Assembly (NCBI GenBank): GCA_002682825.1
Contig: NOKP01000002.1
Coordinates: forward strand, 3,165,378 to 3,229,377
Length of the DNA stretch: 64,000 bases
Direction of reading: 5' to 3'
Source of the DNA: Neonectria sp. B-13
Taxonomy: Eukaryota > Ascomycota > Sordariomycetes > Hypocreales > Nectriaceae
Below the pieces are notes generated by a model that saw nothing but the letters and a program-made list of their open reading frames with translations, did not search any database and was not told the origin of the DNA. The position numbers and the translations under genes were made by a program. Shown here one piece after another: positions 9,949-20,059 of the stretch (position 1 is the stretch's first letter; each line of letters opens with the position of its first letter).

Positions 9949-10100
9949 GGGCCTGGCCGGGGATTGAACCCGGGACCTGTCACATTTTCTCTGTGAGAAC
10001 TGGAATTTCTCCCGAAGCAACAATCACTTAGTAATCAGTTAGTTATGCTCGAATGATGATGAATGAGCTAGTTGACTTACTACCGCTAGACCACCAGGCC
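9949..10100 (-). tRNA. tRNA or tRNA-derived Pol III unit with an insert of about 80 nt
   Basis: On the minus strand, GGCCTGG (10100-10094) pairs perfectly with CCAGGCC (9956-9950), followed by a discriminator C. The T arm is perfect: CCGGG, TTCAATC, CCCGG. The A box (TGGTCTAGCGG) and B box (GGTTCAATCC) match Pol III consensus, and a T5 terminator follows. Between the D arm and the T arm there are about 80 extra bases. A four-pair anticodon stem (GTCA/TGAC) can be drawn, but the D stem has mismatches. Reading T33 in CTAGCTC would suggest an AGC anticodon, but the next base is not a purine, so I do not assign an amino acid. It may be an intron-bearing tRNA, a tRNA broken by an insertion, or a short tRNA-derived element. 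Confidence 0.5.
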
Positions 10101-12700
10101 TCTTTGATGGAGACATGCGACATAATCAACGTATATATACCGCACACCAACAAGGTTTCGAGTGGGGCTTAGCGCCGGGATCATGTGGACCTCTATGGTT
10201 GTGGGTATTCTCTAGTCCTATTTGGGCCTGGCCCCCGCTGCAGCCATGAGGTACGTACCTCTGGCACGTACTGCATCCGTGCTCCTCCAGGGTAAAGTGC
10301 CAGTGGTGAGCAGTTGCCAATGGTCAACCGATGTGTATCTCGAGTGTTGGGTTTTAGATTCTTTCATGAAATATTCTTTTAATACTGTTGATTTAAGTGA
10401 AATAATTCTGAGGGTTTTGGTTTTCATAATTGTTAAGAGTATCCTCATTTATTGAAGGCGGGGTTTGATCTTGAGTAGAAATGTGATCGTGGTGCTAACT
10501 GTGTTCATCTATAGTTTGTCCAGCGTTTGTTAGTGCGAGACTCGCCGTCTACATGGATTACTCGTTTCCTTTCTTTGGAGTCTGACGATGCCCCCGTTGT
10601 TCATGCTCATGACTATGTATTCGTACGTACGAAGAGTTGGAAAGAATGAAGCTCATCGTGGCAATGTGATCGGGTAAAAGCCGGCAGCCGATTCCCGACG
10701 AAGATGTTAACATACAGTGCGAGACACATGTTATGGCCATTCCCAAGCCACTTTAGAACGGTACGGTTTCATTTACATAAAAGGTTGATGCCAACAAGTC
10801 GCATCACGCATGCATGCTAAAATCTTGTCTTGGTATGATACACAGTGCACTGTCCAAGTGCTCAGCAAAAACAGCAGCAATCCACAGCGCTATCATTCCA
10901 ACCGGCTTGAATACAGAGAGATTCTACCGCGCACTTGCGTGTAAGCGTGCAAACGCGTACATTTGTGAGCATTGAATCGTCAGCTGGAAACGATGGGTTG
11001 CTTCCACGATGGAGCGCGGACCTTAGGAAGCAGTGCGTGGAACCGTGCTAAAATTCTCAAGAGGTGCCGGCACGTGCCGGCAAAGCTCGTGCGCGATTCA
11101 GTTATCAACTTTGGGATAGCTTATTACTGGGCGGCGAAACCTATGGCCGCTGTCCTCGTGGGCTTGCCGCTAGACCTTATTCCCGACGCAAGCCTGGCCT
11201 CTATATCCGGCTTACACTCACCAACTTGCCAATTTCACGGTCTGGAAGCGAGATCATTGATCATCTCCCATTGCGGATGGCACGCTGTCCCGGCAGGTCG
11301 CCCAGAGTACAACTGCATCAAGAATGTATCGAGACCCGGATATCTAGACGACGAGCCCAGGCTTCTACGGAGATGATGTAGATTCTGATCAGCTAGAGGC
11401 CGAACTTTATTTGATGTTAACATCCGTCAGCTTAAAATCTTGCGTATTGAGCAGATGGCCCCGACAACATCGATCAGGTTACCATGCACTCTTGCACACA
11501 TAAACAATGAACTCAGAGATCCTGTCTTCCCGTCGGACCGATTCTAGTACAACTGCAAGGGCAAGAAGCGACAGATTTGACTTGTTTGTGGATCTGTTTG
11601 CTTCCTGAACTGATTTCTATCTGGCCTGCTTGTTATCTGACTGCTTGCTATCTGACCGACTGAGTAATTGACCGGTGATTATGTGACTGAGTGATCGACT
11701 GGGTGATTCTTGTTGTGCTTTTAAGCTCATTATAAATAGAACACTTCTGCCCATCAACCTTCCCGGCTTCTACTCTGCTCCACGCTGTACTGGTGTGTTC
11801 CTACTTGGCACTGTTATTCGCGTTGACTGACCATAGTTTAGGCCTGCCTCGTATAATGTGCCACATATCTATCCTAAACTAAGACAGAGAGAGTCTACGG
11901 TTGTAGGTCTGAGGGCCTGTGGTTGTACGTCTTAGGATCTATGGTCATGACTTAGGATTTATGGTCGTATGCCCAAGGAGCTATGGTCCCATGTCTAAGA
12001 GTCTATAGTTACAGGTCTGAGGGTGCCTAAGGTCTAAGTGCCAGGGTCTGCCATACATCTCAATAAAGCTTAGGGCCATGCCCGAGACATACGAGTAGGA
12101 TATGGTTCCCTTCTGGGTGTCGAACTCCAGCCCCCAAGGCAAAGCTACCGGAGAGCAGACTTAGGGTGGCCGCCTCCCCATACCTGACATGGGGCTACCG
12201 GAGGTATTCCCGGGGGTCGAAAAGTCCAGCAAACATAGATGATGCTGAAAGGATCAGTTTACCGGCTTCTGTAGATGCCTCAACCGACCCCAACAATGTC
12301 ACCCTGACCACGCCAAGCGCCCGGCTGGTTAAATGAGTGCTCGGTGAGAACCTGATGAAGAGAAAGACCCGGCACGTCGGATCAACCGCAATTTCCTCTT
12401 CCCACTTTTTCTTCTCGAGATGTTGTCACAGCTGAGTGGCCAGAGAGAACGGGAAGGGCCGGGGAACTTGAGGACGGGACTGGCAGCAACGACCTTAGTA
12501 CTTAGGTAGGTTACCACCACTCACAGGCAAGTTGGCCTCAGGTACCGACCTACCTCAGATAAGGTTACCTACTGTAGCCAATTTTCCAAAGAGCAAGAGA
12601 TTTCTTCTGCTGCACACATCATCACATTCTGCTCAAAGCAATTTTACAACTCTGGCAGCTCACCGTTAACACGAGTAAGTCGTCTACCACATCGCTACAT
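10101..12700. other. Gene-poor, A+T-richer island segment
   Basis: No recognisable gene. ORFs such as the plus-strand 134-residue frame at 10972-11376 overlap other open frames and show no family features. The segment includes a degenerate minisatellite at 11880-12060 (separate entry) and, from about 12340, the leader of the exon-module array. Confidence 0.5.
11880..12060. repeat. Degenerate CTTAGG/TCTAAG tract, upstream of the plus-strand module array
   Basis: A loose minisatellite with an irregular period of about 20-25 bp. Recurring pieces are TCTATGGT, TAGGTCTGAGGG, CTTAGGAT and CTAAG. It lies about 800 bp before module 1. Tracts with related words occur at 14335, 18295 and 20060. Confidence 0.6.
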
Positions 12701-12718
12701 CTCCGTCTCCAGCACCAG

Positions 12719-12831
12719 CTCCCGCTCCACCGCCGCCTCTGCCTCTGCCTCTGCTTCTACCTCTGCCCCGTCCCCGTCCCCGTCCCCGTCTCTGCCTCTG
12801 CCTCTGCCTCCAACTCCACCAGTGAGTCACC
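12719..12831 (+). other. Simple-repeat Pro/Val/Ser/Ala exon preceding module 1
   Basis: Hexanucleotide repeats (CTGCCT, then CCCCGT, then CTGCCT) encode, in the frame that joins module 1, a PVPVPV then SASASAS peptide ending one base before donor GTGAGT at 12832. The inverted locus has an equivalent exon (19171-19236) encoding PAPAAVPVPAPISIS. That parallel is why I read this stretch as an exon. The upstream boundary is not clear; a GTAAGT donor also sits at 12675. Confidence 0.4.
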
Positions 12832-12869
12832 TATACTTTACCGTGAATCAATTCTAATAAAAAGAATAG

Positions 12870-13098
12870 TGTCGACTATCATCAAGGCCGAAACGGTCAT
12901 CAACATCGCGGCCCTGCCCATCAGTCGCCCCCCTCCTCCGGGAGGCAAGAAGGGGAAGAAGGACAGAGAGAAGGGCAAGGCGGCGGCTGCCCGCCGCTAA
13001 AAAGCCCCTGAGAAGTGGCCGCCGCCGCCTCATCCTCTACCACCTCCTCTTTACGCGAGCTCCCATTCCCCCTCCTCCGGCCACTGCCCCCGTCACCA
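12870..13098 (+). pseudogene. Exon module 1 of the lysine/alanine-rich family, decayed
   Basis: Begins right after TAG at 12869. With the A that ends the previous exon it reads MSTIIKAETVINIAALPISR, then GGKKGKKDREKGKAAAARR. A TAA then replaces the Gln of the RRQKAAEK motif found in modules 3 and 4. The exon-like region runs to donor GTAAGT at 13099. The preceding intron is only 38 nt and lacks the central part conserved in its siblings. Judged non-functional. Confidence 0.5.
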
Positions 13099-13155
13099 GT
13101 AAGTTGATTTCTACGCTCATTCTGATTCATTGCTAGACACTAATGAGAAGAGTAG

Positions 13156-13414
13156 GCCCAGCATATTTTGAAGGCCCCATAACGATCTACAACCTAGCCC
13201 CTGGCATGGGGTTAGATTGCAGGCCTCAGCGCCTGTTGTTCCGCGTGGCCCGGGAAGGGGGAGTCAAAGTCCAAAATAAGGAAGAGAGGAGGAAGGGGAA
13301 GAAGGCGTGTCAGCCCTAGAATCCGATTGCCCGCCGCCAGGAGGCGGCTGAAAGCTGACTACCGCTGCCGCTGCCGCCACCTCCACCCCGCCCCAACCGC
13401 TCCTCCCGCCGAGA
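13156..13414 (+). pseudogene. Exon module 2, decayed
   Basis: Clearly homologous to modules 3 and 4 at the DNA level (GGCCCCATAACGATCTACAA, then CTGGCATGGGG), but the TG following the acceptor is lost and in-frame stops occur (CCCTAG, AGCTGA). It ends at donor GTAAGT (13415). The preceding intron 13099-13155 keeps the shared GATTCATTGC and CACTAATGAGAA words. Confidence 0.55.
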
Positions 13415-13475
13415 GTAAGTTACTTTCTACTATTATTTTGATTCACTGCAAGATAGGCACTAATTGTAATGATAG

Positions 13476-13756
13476 TGTCTCAGCAGATTTTCAAAGGCGC
13501 CGTTACTACATACAACTTGGCCCCCGGCATGGGGCCAGGGGACGTGCAGGCTGCGTTGCCTGATGTTCCGCGTGGCTCCGGAGGGGGGGCCAAAGTCGAC
13601 AAGAAGAAGAAGAAGAAGAAGAAAAAGGGGAAGAAGGCGTGCCAGCCGCAGAACGCGGCTGGCACGGGCACATCGCACTATGCGATTGCCCGTCGCCAGA
13701 AGGCGGCCGAGAAGCTGGCTGCTGCTGCCACTGCTGCTGCCACCACCCCGGCGCTA
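13476..13756 (+). CDS. Exon module 3, open (lysine/alanine-rich, unknown family)
   Basis: Open throughout. After acceptor TAG (13475) it reads SQQIFKGAVTTYNLAPG, then a Gly-rich stretch, nine consecutive lysines within AKVDKKKKKKKKKGKKACQP, then GTGTSHYAIARRQKAAEK and an Ala-rich end, before donor GTAAGT at 13757. Flanking introns (13415-13475 and 13757-13816, 61 and 60 nt) are nearly as conserved between copies as the exons. The 281-nt exon enters in phase 1 and leaves in phase 0, so joining it directly to module 4 would break the frame. I recognise no domain; lysine runs suggest nucleic-acid binding or a nuclear signal. Confidence 0.45.
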
Positions 13757-13816
13757 GTAAGTTACTTTCTACTATTATATGATTCATTGCAAGATAGGCA
13801 CTAATGAGAATGGTAG

Positions 13817-14185
13817 TGTCCCAGAAGATATTTAAAGGCGCGGTGACGATCTACAACCTGGCCCCTGGCATAGTGCCAGGGGATGTGCAGGCACAGCCTG
13901 CAGTCCCTCGTGGCCCCGGAGTGGGGGCCAAGGTGAAGAAAAACAAGAAGAAGAAGGACAAGAAAGACAAGAAGGCGTGCCAGCCGCAGAAGGCGGCTGG
14001 CACGGGCACATCCGTTTTTGCGGCTGCGCGGCGCCAGAAGGCCGCGGACAAGTTGGCTGCTGCCGCCGCTGCCGCGTCCACCACCACCGCCGCCGCCGCA
14101 GCCATCCCCCTGCCTCCCTCCCCCCGCGCCGACGCCGCCCCCCTCCACCCCGACGACGACGTCGGGGCCGGCCTCGACATCACAA
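13817..14185 (+). CDS. Exon module 4, open (lysine/alanine-rich, unknown family)
   Basis: Begins after acceptor TAG (13816): SQKIFKGAVTIYNLAPG, then AKVKKNKKKKDKKDKKACQP, QKAAGTGTSVFAAARRQKAA, an Ala/Thr tract, a Pro-rich piece and GAGLDIT. The next donor could be GTCAGT at 14186, with CTAAT and TAG downstream ending at 14243; without splicing the frame stops at 14214. The exon keeps phase 1 at both ends. It shares the motif order of module 3 but has an interrupted lysine tract. Unknown function. Confidence 0.45.
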
Positions 14186-14334
14186 GTCAGTATTTTACAT
14201 TGTGCTTCTTCTAAGAAATAAAGCTAATATATTGGACATAGTGGACTAGGCCCCCCTCCCGTCCCCGCCCTGCCCCCTCCGGCCCTTCCCCTTGTTTTGG
14301 TGTGTCTGATTTCTTCCCTCGACAGGGGGTTCTT

Positions 14335-14440
14335 AGGTAGACTATTACCAAACCGTTAGGGATTATGTGTAGGATTAGGTGTCAGCGTTAGGTGCGACAT
14401 TTAGGCCTAAAGGTTAGGTGTTGACATTAGGGTATCATAA
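14335..14440. repeat. Degenerate TTAGG tract downstream of the plus-strand array
   Basis: Irregular repeats of GTTAGG, ATTAGG and TTTAGG over about 100 bp. It resembles telomere-like words, but the spacing is irregular and there is no TTAGGG array. It lies about 120 bp after the last module. Confidence 0.5.
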
Positions 14441-17400
14441 CGGAACCTGCTCTTCTTATTATCGAGTAAGCATTCTGATCCCGATGATGCTCGCCATGCT
14501 CGTGTAGTCGCATCGCCCTTCCTCCCTTCCTCTTGTCGACAGCCTCTAGTTGGGTTAACGTGGCGGTGACGGGGATCTTCTTTTCTCTCACTCTGAAACT
14601 GAAACTACTCTATTCCTTAGGTCATTGGGATGGGCAACGCTCGAAGTTGACCTAGAGTTATGTCGACATCGAGGCTGCAAATCGGTAGCTTTTCTACACA
14701 CGACGGGCACTGCCCCTATTATCACTAGTATTTCGATCACGAATATGATGCCAAAACTTATTAATGTGGCCACGCTCGTACGATGCTGCTCCTTCTGTTA
14801 TTTTCGGCCGTAAATGAGATGCTGAGTGACATTTGTTGACGCCCGGCTTAGTCAAGATTTAAATCTTGATCATCTACGTAGCATCGCCGAGACGAAAGGC
14901 GAATTGGGGCGGAGACTGGGTTCTATCTGAAAGAGTGATGCTTGCGTGTGTTGGGGATGATGAGGAGACTAAGCTCGTCTTCGTAGCTACCCCCTGAACA
15001 TGTTCCTGACGAAGGCCTGGGATTGAGTGTGGATGTAAGAGGAGACGGAGATAAAGACGGAGATGGAGGATCGACGTGAGAGGCTGGCGACGATAGAGGC
15101 GGAAACAACGGTTATCTTTGCCATTGCCTTCTGACAGCGCTTGGAAGATCGTCAGATAAAGCCCACAAGTAAGTATATGTGTAAGAAATGAGAAAAGCCC
15201 AGACAGGTGGATGTTAAGAGGAAACGCGGGTAACGGTCGCGTGCCTGTCGATGGTGGAGAAATGAGTATCTGTTGATAGTTACTACCTTAGTCGACGACA
15301 CAGCAAACCGGCCCACCACCAACTCCATCCAGCAGACCACGCAACAAGCCCATGCAGCAAGACCGCCCATATTTCCCACCCATCGAATCGTCCACAAAGC
15401 GATTCGTCAACCACAACACTCGTAAATTCATCTGTGGACCCCATCCACTGTCCCATATTCGTCGTTCAAAATGCGTCCAAGCCCACTCGTTGTTCACTAC
15501 TGATCGTTCAATCCACTCTGTTTAAGGTATTAATATGACAACAGATGGAATTGGAGATTCACGACCTTACCCTTTGTGCGTGTGGCAGTGGCTCGGAATT
15601 AATTTCCATCGTCATGCTAACGGCCATCCACAGGACTTCGTCGAGGACTAAAGAAGCACCAAGATAGAGACATCTTGGCACTGGTACAGTGTCTGATTGA
15701 GCTGTAAGTTACCTGGTCGTTGGATTGTGCCACAACGAGGGGGTTTGCTGTGGGTATTGGGCGATTTCGGGTGTCTTGAAGAGACCTAGTACTCTCTTTA
15801 GTAATGCTGTAGGCGGCAAGGACTCATCAAGTACAACTTAGATGTAATAAACCTATAACTTCAATTGCAGTGTTAGATAGGGAGGCGTATACTTGTGTGT
15901 TCGCTGAGGTGCCACACAGGACCGGGGAGGATGAAGCCGTAAGTGAGAGTTTCTTTCTCTCTCAGTTGCCTGTAAAAAAGGTTGAAGGAACACAGAGCCG
16001 TTAGTTTGTAGGTGTACGTGTCGGACAGTATTAGTGATCGTACATGGGAGCACAAGACCGTAGATACCCGGACAAACAAGCATCCCCGTGTCTTTCTCGA
16101 TTCTGAAAGTCTTGGTTGGTTGAGAAGAGGACACGGTGTTTGAACACAAATCCATAGCTCTTCACGTTCGTGCTTGGAAATGAGCGATCAGGTGAAAGCT
16201 TACGACTGTTCGAGACAAGTGGGTATGTGTGCTCTTGGAGGCGCTTTTCGTTGGAGAGTCTGCTCTTCGAAGGACATGCAGTGAACGAGACCTGTTTGCA
16301 AGTCAGTTGTCATCTGATTAAGGGAGAAAGAATGGTAGACAGTACTCGTTTCCGATCGTGCTCATATATGTGTCTAATACTCTGTCACGAAAAGAGAGAC
16401 ATTGCTTGAACAACGTGGTTTTTGAGCGATTTCGAGACGATATCGACTAAGAGACGATAGTCTGACTCTGTCAGCGTGAGCCCCCGAAGATAGATGATAA
16501 CGTACCCAAAGCGCACCCCGAAGGAGAATAGACAGGCAAATGTGTGTAATGCCGGTTCGAATGCTTCTTGGTAGCAAAGGGAGGGCTCAGGGGCGGGCCC
16601 AGGGGCGGGGTCAGGGGGCGTCCTGGACGGATCAAAGCCGAAGCTTTTTGTATCATCCACAGGAACCGCAATGAGGGTCTTTTGCAGGCAAGCTCGTGAT
16701 CAAACACTGAAAATAATCTGGCAGCGTCCTTGACGTTCGAGACTTGCAAGCAAGATCCCTTATCCGTCATGAACCCCCTCACAACGTTCGAGACTTGCAA
16801 GCAATATCTCTTATCCGCCATGGACCCCTTCAGAAGCACTCGGCACACACCACACGACTTAGCAGTCGTGTATGGACAGCCTAGATCAGACGTAGAAAGA
16901 AGGAGGCTAGCCAGCTCGGATAGCTTCCAGCAGCTTAGACAGGTTGCCCACTTCTAGAACGTCTTGTTGCTCCTCACTCCTAGCGCGGCTACACTTCTTC
17001 TGAACAGGAGAAGGCTTTGCTGAGAGGTTCGCGCTTGGCAGCGCGGGATGTTGTAGTCTCGTCCCCTACGGAGAGTAACACCCTCCCCCACACTGTAAAA
17101 AACAAACAGCGTGTTGTCGAGGGGAAACAAAAGACTAAAGTGAACCGGCAGATCGAGTCGACTTGCCTTGTCTCCAAGATTGACATCGAAACTTTACGGG
17201 AATCAGGCATCTTCAATCGGTGTGCAACGCATTGCAGCACCTTCAACTCTGAAGCTGGTCGTAGAACCCACACCTCGGGGGTTCTTTTCGTATGATGTCT
17301 GCTTGAATTGTCAGCGACACACGAAGAAGTGCGAGGTTCGGATGTTGGGAGATACATCACCTGCGTGAAGCACTCGTAAGCTTGCTTGCAAAGCTCCCAT

Positions 17401-18294
17401 CGAAGACAGCATGCTTTGCTTGGGTAGCAGGCGCATGAGCCGCAGGGAAAAAACTTGATCGCTGGATCTCCATTATAGCAGTATAAGAACTTGAAAGTGG
17501 ATAGGCAGACAACGTAAAATCGCTTTGAGTAAAACGTGGTGATGAGTTGAAGAGGAGGAGAAATTTCCCGACCTCTTGTCCGCTACAAAATCATCCGACC
17601 TTGCCCTAATTATCTACCTGATTGCCTGAGGCCAATAGGTTGTGGTGTTATTCCTTCCACTTGTGCCTGCCAGCCTGCCAGCCCGAGTGGCCAGTGGTTG
17701 CCTTATCGTGACTCCTGAGTGGTGGTGGAGGAAAGGTGGCCACCTAATTGCACCCAGGCGCCCAAGTGCCCCAACGCCATTTTATTCGAATACGGGCTTG
17801 TTTTGCCCTGTCTGCCTAGAACCGGATGCGGAGATTGATGCCGCTCCTTGACTACGTGATCCTATTGTTTTGAAGACCTGACCTTGCTGCGTTGGCGCCC
17901 GACAGCGCAGTCCTGGTGTGCGCCTGCGACCTGAACCTGGAGGTATTCACGACGGACGGTGCTAGCTTTGAAGACTCTATTGGCCCCCCTGACTCCAGGA
18001 TATCCATAACCTCTTCGGAATATCCTCTGTTACCTCACGACCAGGATTTCGTGGCCCCTACCTCAACTGATGCAGCACTGACCCAGCTGTTGGTCATGTT
18101 CGAGCGACACTTTACACATGCAAATGTGAATTCAACTGTCTGCTACGCGGGATGAAATGCGAAGTACAAGTCACGTTATATTGGTAGTTGATGTATTGCC
18201 GATGACTCGCAGTCATTGTCTTACCAGTAGCTAACTGCTGTTTCTTTACCCTCACGGACCAGTTTCTCCAAGGCAAGTATTAGAAACCCAACCT
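14441..18294. other. Gene-poor segment between the two inverted module loci
   Basis: No gene recognised on either strand. ORFs are short (mostly 60-125 codons), overlap one another in opposite frames and carry no domain signature. Contains a tandem 50-bp duplication at 16733-16832. Probably decayed repetitive DNA; no intact transposase or reverse transcriptase motif is visible. Confidence 0.5.
16733..16832. repeat. Tandem duplication, 50-bp unit
   Basis: Two adjacent copies starting at 16733 and 16783 (ACGTTCGAGACTTGCAAGCA, then TCTTATCCG(T/C)CATG). They differ at a few positions, several of them C/T. Confidence 0.8.
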
Positions 18295-18460
18295 GGAGAC
18301 TAAGATCAATTGCCCAACCTTACTTAATTTAGGATTGACCTTGGAGACCTAAAAGCGACTAAAACCTCATGGGCTAAGATCTTAGACTAAGAACTCAGGG
18401 ACTAAGATCTTAAACTAAGACTTCGAGTACTTAATCTTACACTCGAGACCCTTATGCCCG
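18295..18460. repeat. Degenerate CTAAG tract downstream of the inverted module copy
   Basis: Repeated CTAAGATCTTA and GGGACTAAG words on the plus strand, the complement of TTAG words. Relative to the minus-strand module copy it lies downstream, as the 14335 tract does for the plus-strand array. Confidence 0.5.
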
Positions 18461-18865
18461 AGCATCATAATTGTGTTCATGAGTGCTATCATAAACCACC
18501 TGTAGTGCCCTAATTGGCTCCTATGAGGGTGTCAAGGAAGATGGGAAAGAGTGTGACAAGCGAAGGGAGCGTACGAGAGGCCGCAGTCCCATGTGGGCTG
18601 ACAACGGAGACATGGGTACGATTCTGCACGAGTTGATCGTGTGTCGATCAATATGGCCAATGTTCAGATGGCGCCGACGCCGAGGGCAAGCTGGAACTCA
18701 ACGACCCGGGAAACGAACATGATTTTGTTTGAGACTACCCAAAAGAAAATAGACTGACCACCACAAAAACAAACAAAGAGTGCTGTCCCAAGCCAACAAC
18801 TTTCTCCCATTCCACTATATTTAAATGTTAGCTTTTTGTCTGACAAGAGTAATAACGTGAAAATA

Positions 18866-19236
18866 CTAACTGGAATCATAGCCATCAAATGGGGCGGCGG
18901 CAGCAGCCAATTTTTCCGCGGCCTTCTGGCGCCGCGCAGCCGCAGGCACGGATGTGCCCGTGCCAGCCGTCTTCTGCGGCTGGCATGCCTTCTGCGGCTG
19001 GCACGCCTTCTTGTTCTTCTTGTCCTTCTTCTTGTTCTTTTTCACCTTGGCCCCCCCTCCGGGGCCAAGTTGTATATAGTAACGGCGCCTTTGAAAATCT
19101 GCTGAGACACTACCATTACAATTAGTGCCTATCTTGCAGTAAGTCATAATAACAGTAGAAATTGACTTACTGATGGCGGCGGCAGCGGTGGAGATGGAGA
19201 TGGGGGCGGGAACGGGGACGGCAGCGGGAGCGGGAA
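18866..19236 (-). CDS. Inverted copy of the exon-module family, open, two exons visible
   Basis: Minus strand. Exon 19236-19171 (66 nt, phase 1 in and out) encodes PAPAAVPVPAPISISTAAAA. Intron 19170-19110 follows (donor GTAAGT, acceptor TAG). The module exon runs from 19109 to the stop at 18866: SQQIFKGAVTIYNLAPGGG, AKVKKNKKKDKKNKKACQPQ, a second ACQPQK, then GTGTSVPAAARRQKAAEK and FDGYDSS. The junction creates an ATG (A from one exon, TG from the next). All frames are compatible across both exons, so this is the best-preserved member. A further donor (GTAAGT on the minus strand at 19296) shows at least one more upstream exon. Function unknown. Confidence 0.5.
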
Positions 19237-19296
19237 CTGTTCACAAGAATAGTTAGAACATGGCCGAAGGAATACAACGGGCAGCGAACTACTTAC

Positions 19297-19891
19297 GACA
19301 AAGTGGTAGGCTGATTAGGGTGCTGACAAGGCTGAGGCTGGTCGAACAAGACAAGGTCCTGCTGTTGAGATTCGAGACTCTGGAGTTGTTGACGCGCGGC
19401 TGGTGCTAGCAGGTTGATTTTCGAAAACGCAAGCGGAGAGAAAGGGGAGCATGTGGTGTCTCTCTCATCGGAGGATGCAGGAGGGAAGCCCTACCCGTGT
19501 GACGGGAGGCACAGCTCCCACAAGTACCAGCACCCCCGCAGGCAGCCCAGGTTGCTCCTGACAAATGGGCAACCCGAGGAAGGTGCCCCAGTGAGAGCCG
19601 AGCAGACTGGCGGAGAAAGTTGAGAAGGCTACGAGAGTGCCCATTGCTGAAATTCCCACAGAGATGAAGGAACAATTGATTGAGCTGCAAGGCAGGGTAA
19701 CATGGGGTGGGCGGGTGTTTTGTGCTTGGAGCCAACTCACCTTGGAGGGTTGCTGGAGGGTTGTTGGAGGGTTGAAGAAGGAGAAAAAGACAAGAACACT
19801 TCGGAGAAGAGAAGGCGCAACGGTCACACATGGTGTGGCAGCTGGCAGCCGTCAAACAATTGGCAGCTTGATTGGCAAATTGATCTGCCAA
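19297..19891 (-). CDS. Possible upstream exons of the inverted module gene; Cys-rich N-terminal frame
   Basis: A minus-strand frame from ATG 19891 begins MADQFANQAANCLTAASC, followed by HTMCDRCAFSSPKC, a compact Cys/His cluster. A donor-like GTGAGT lies in it near 19740. Further down, the stretch before donor 19297/19296 is open in two frames; the one ending in phase 1 would join the PAPAAVPV exon in frame. I cannot build a single convincing model across 19400-19740, and the unspliced frame ends at 19406. Could be the 5' part of the module gene or chance. Confidence 0.25.
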
Positions 19892-20059
19892 TATCTCCCG
19901 TGCACGTTCAAGTGTCCGCGTTCAGGGTATGAAGAACGGTTCACTCTGTTATCCTACACCGTGGCATACACACGCTTGCCTATCTATCGCCCTTGGGGTG
20001 GACCTTGGGTATGTTCGTCATATTCCATCCAACCTTAAGCTAAATATATTTTTCGAGCC

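Noticed and set aside
12105..12240. Second tRNA suggested by a TTCGA-like word on the minus strand
   Set aside because: No acceptor-stem pairing and no A box at the right distance.
14335..14440. Interstitial telomere
   Set aside because: TTAGG words are irregularly spaced and there is no run of TTAGGG units.
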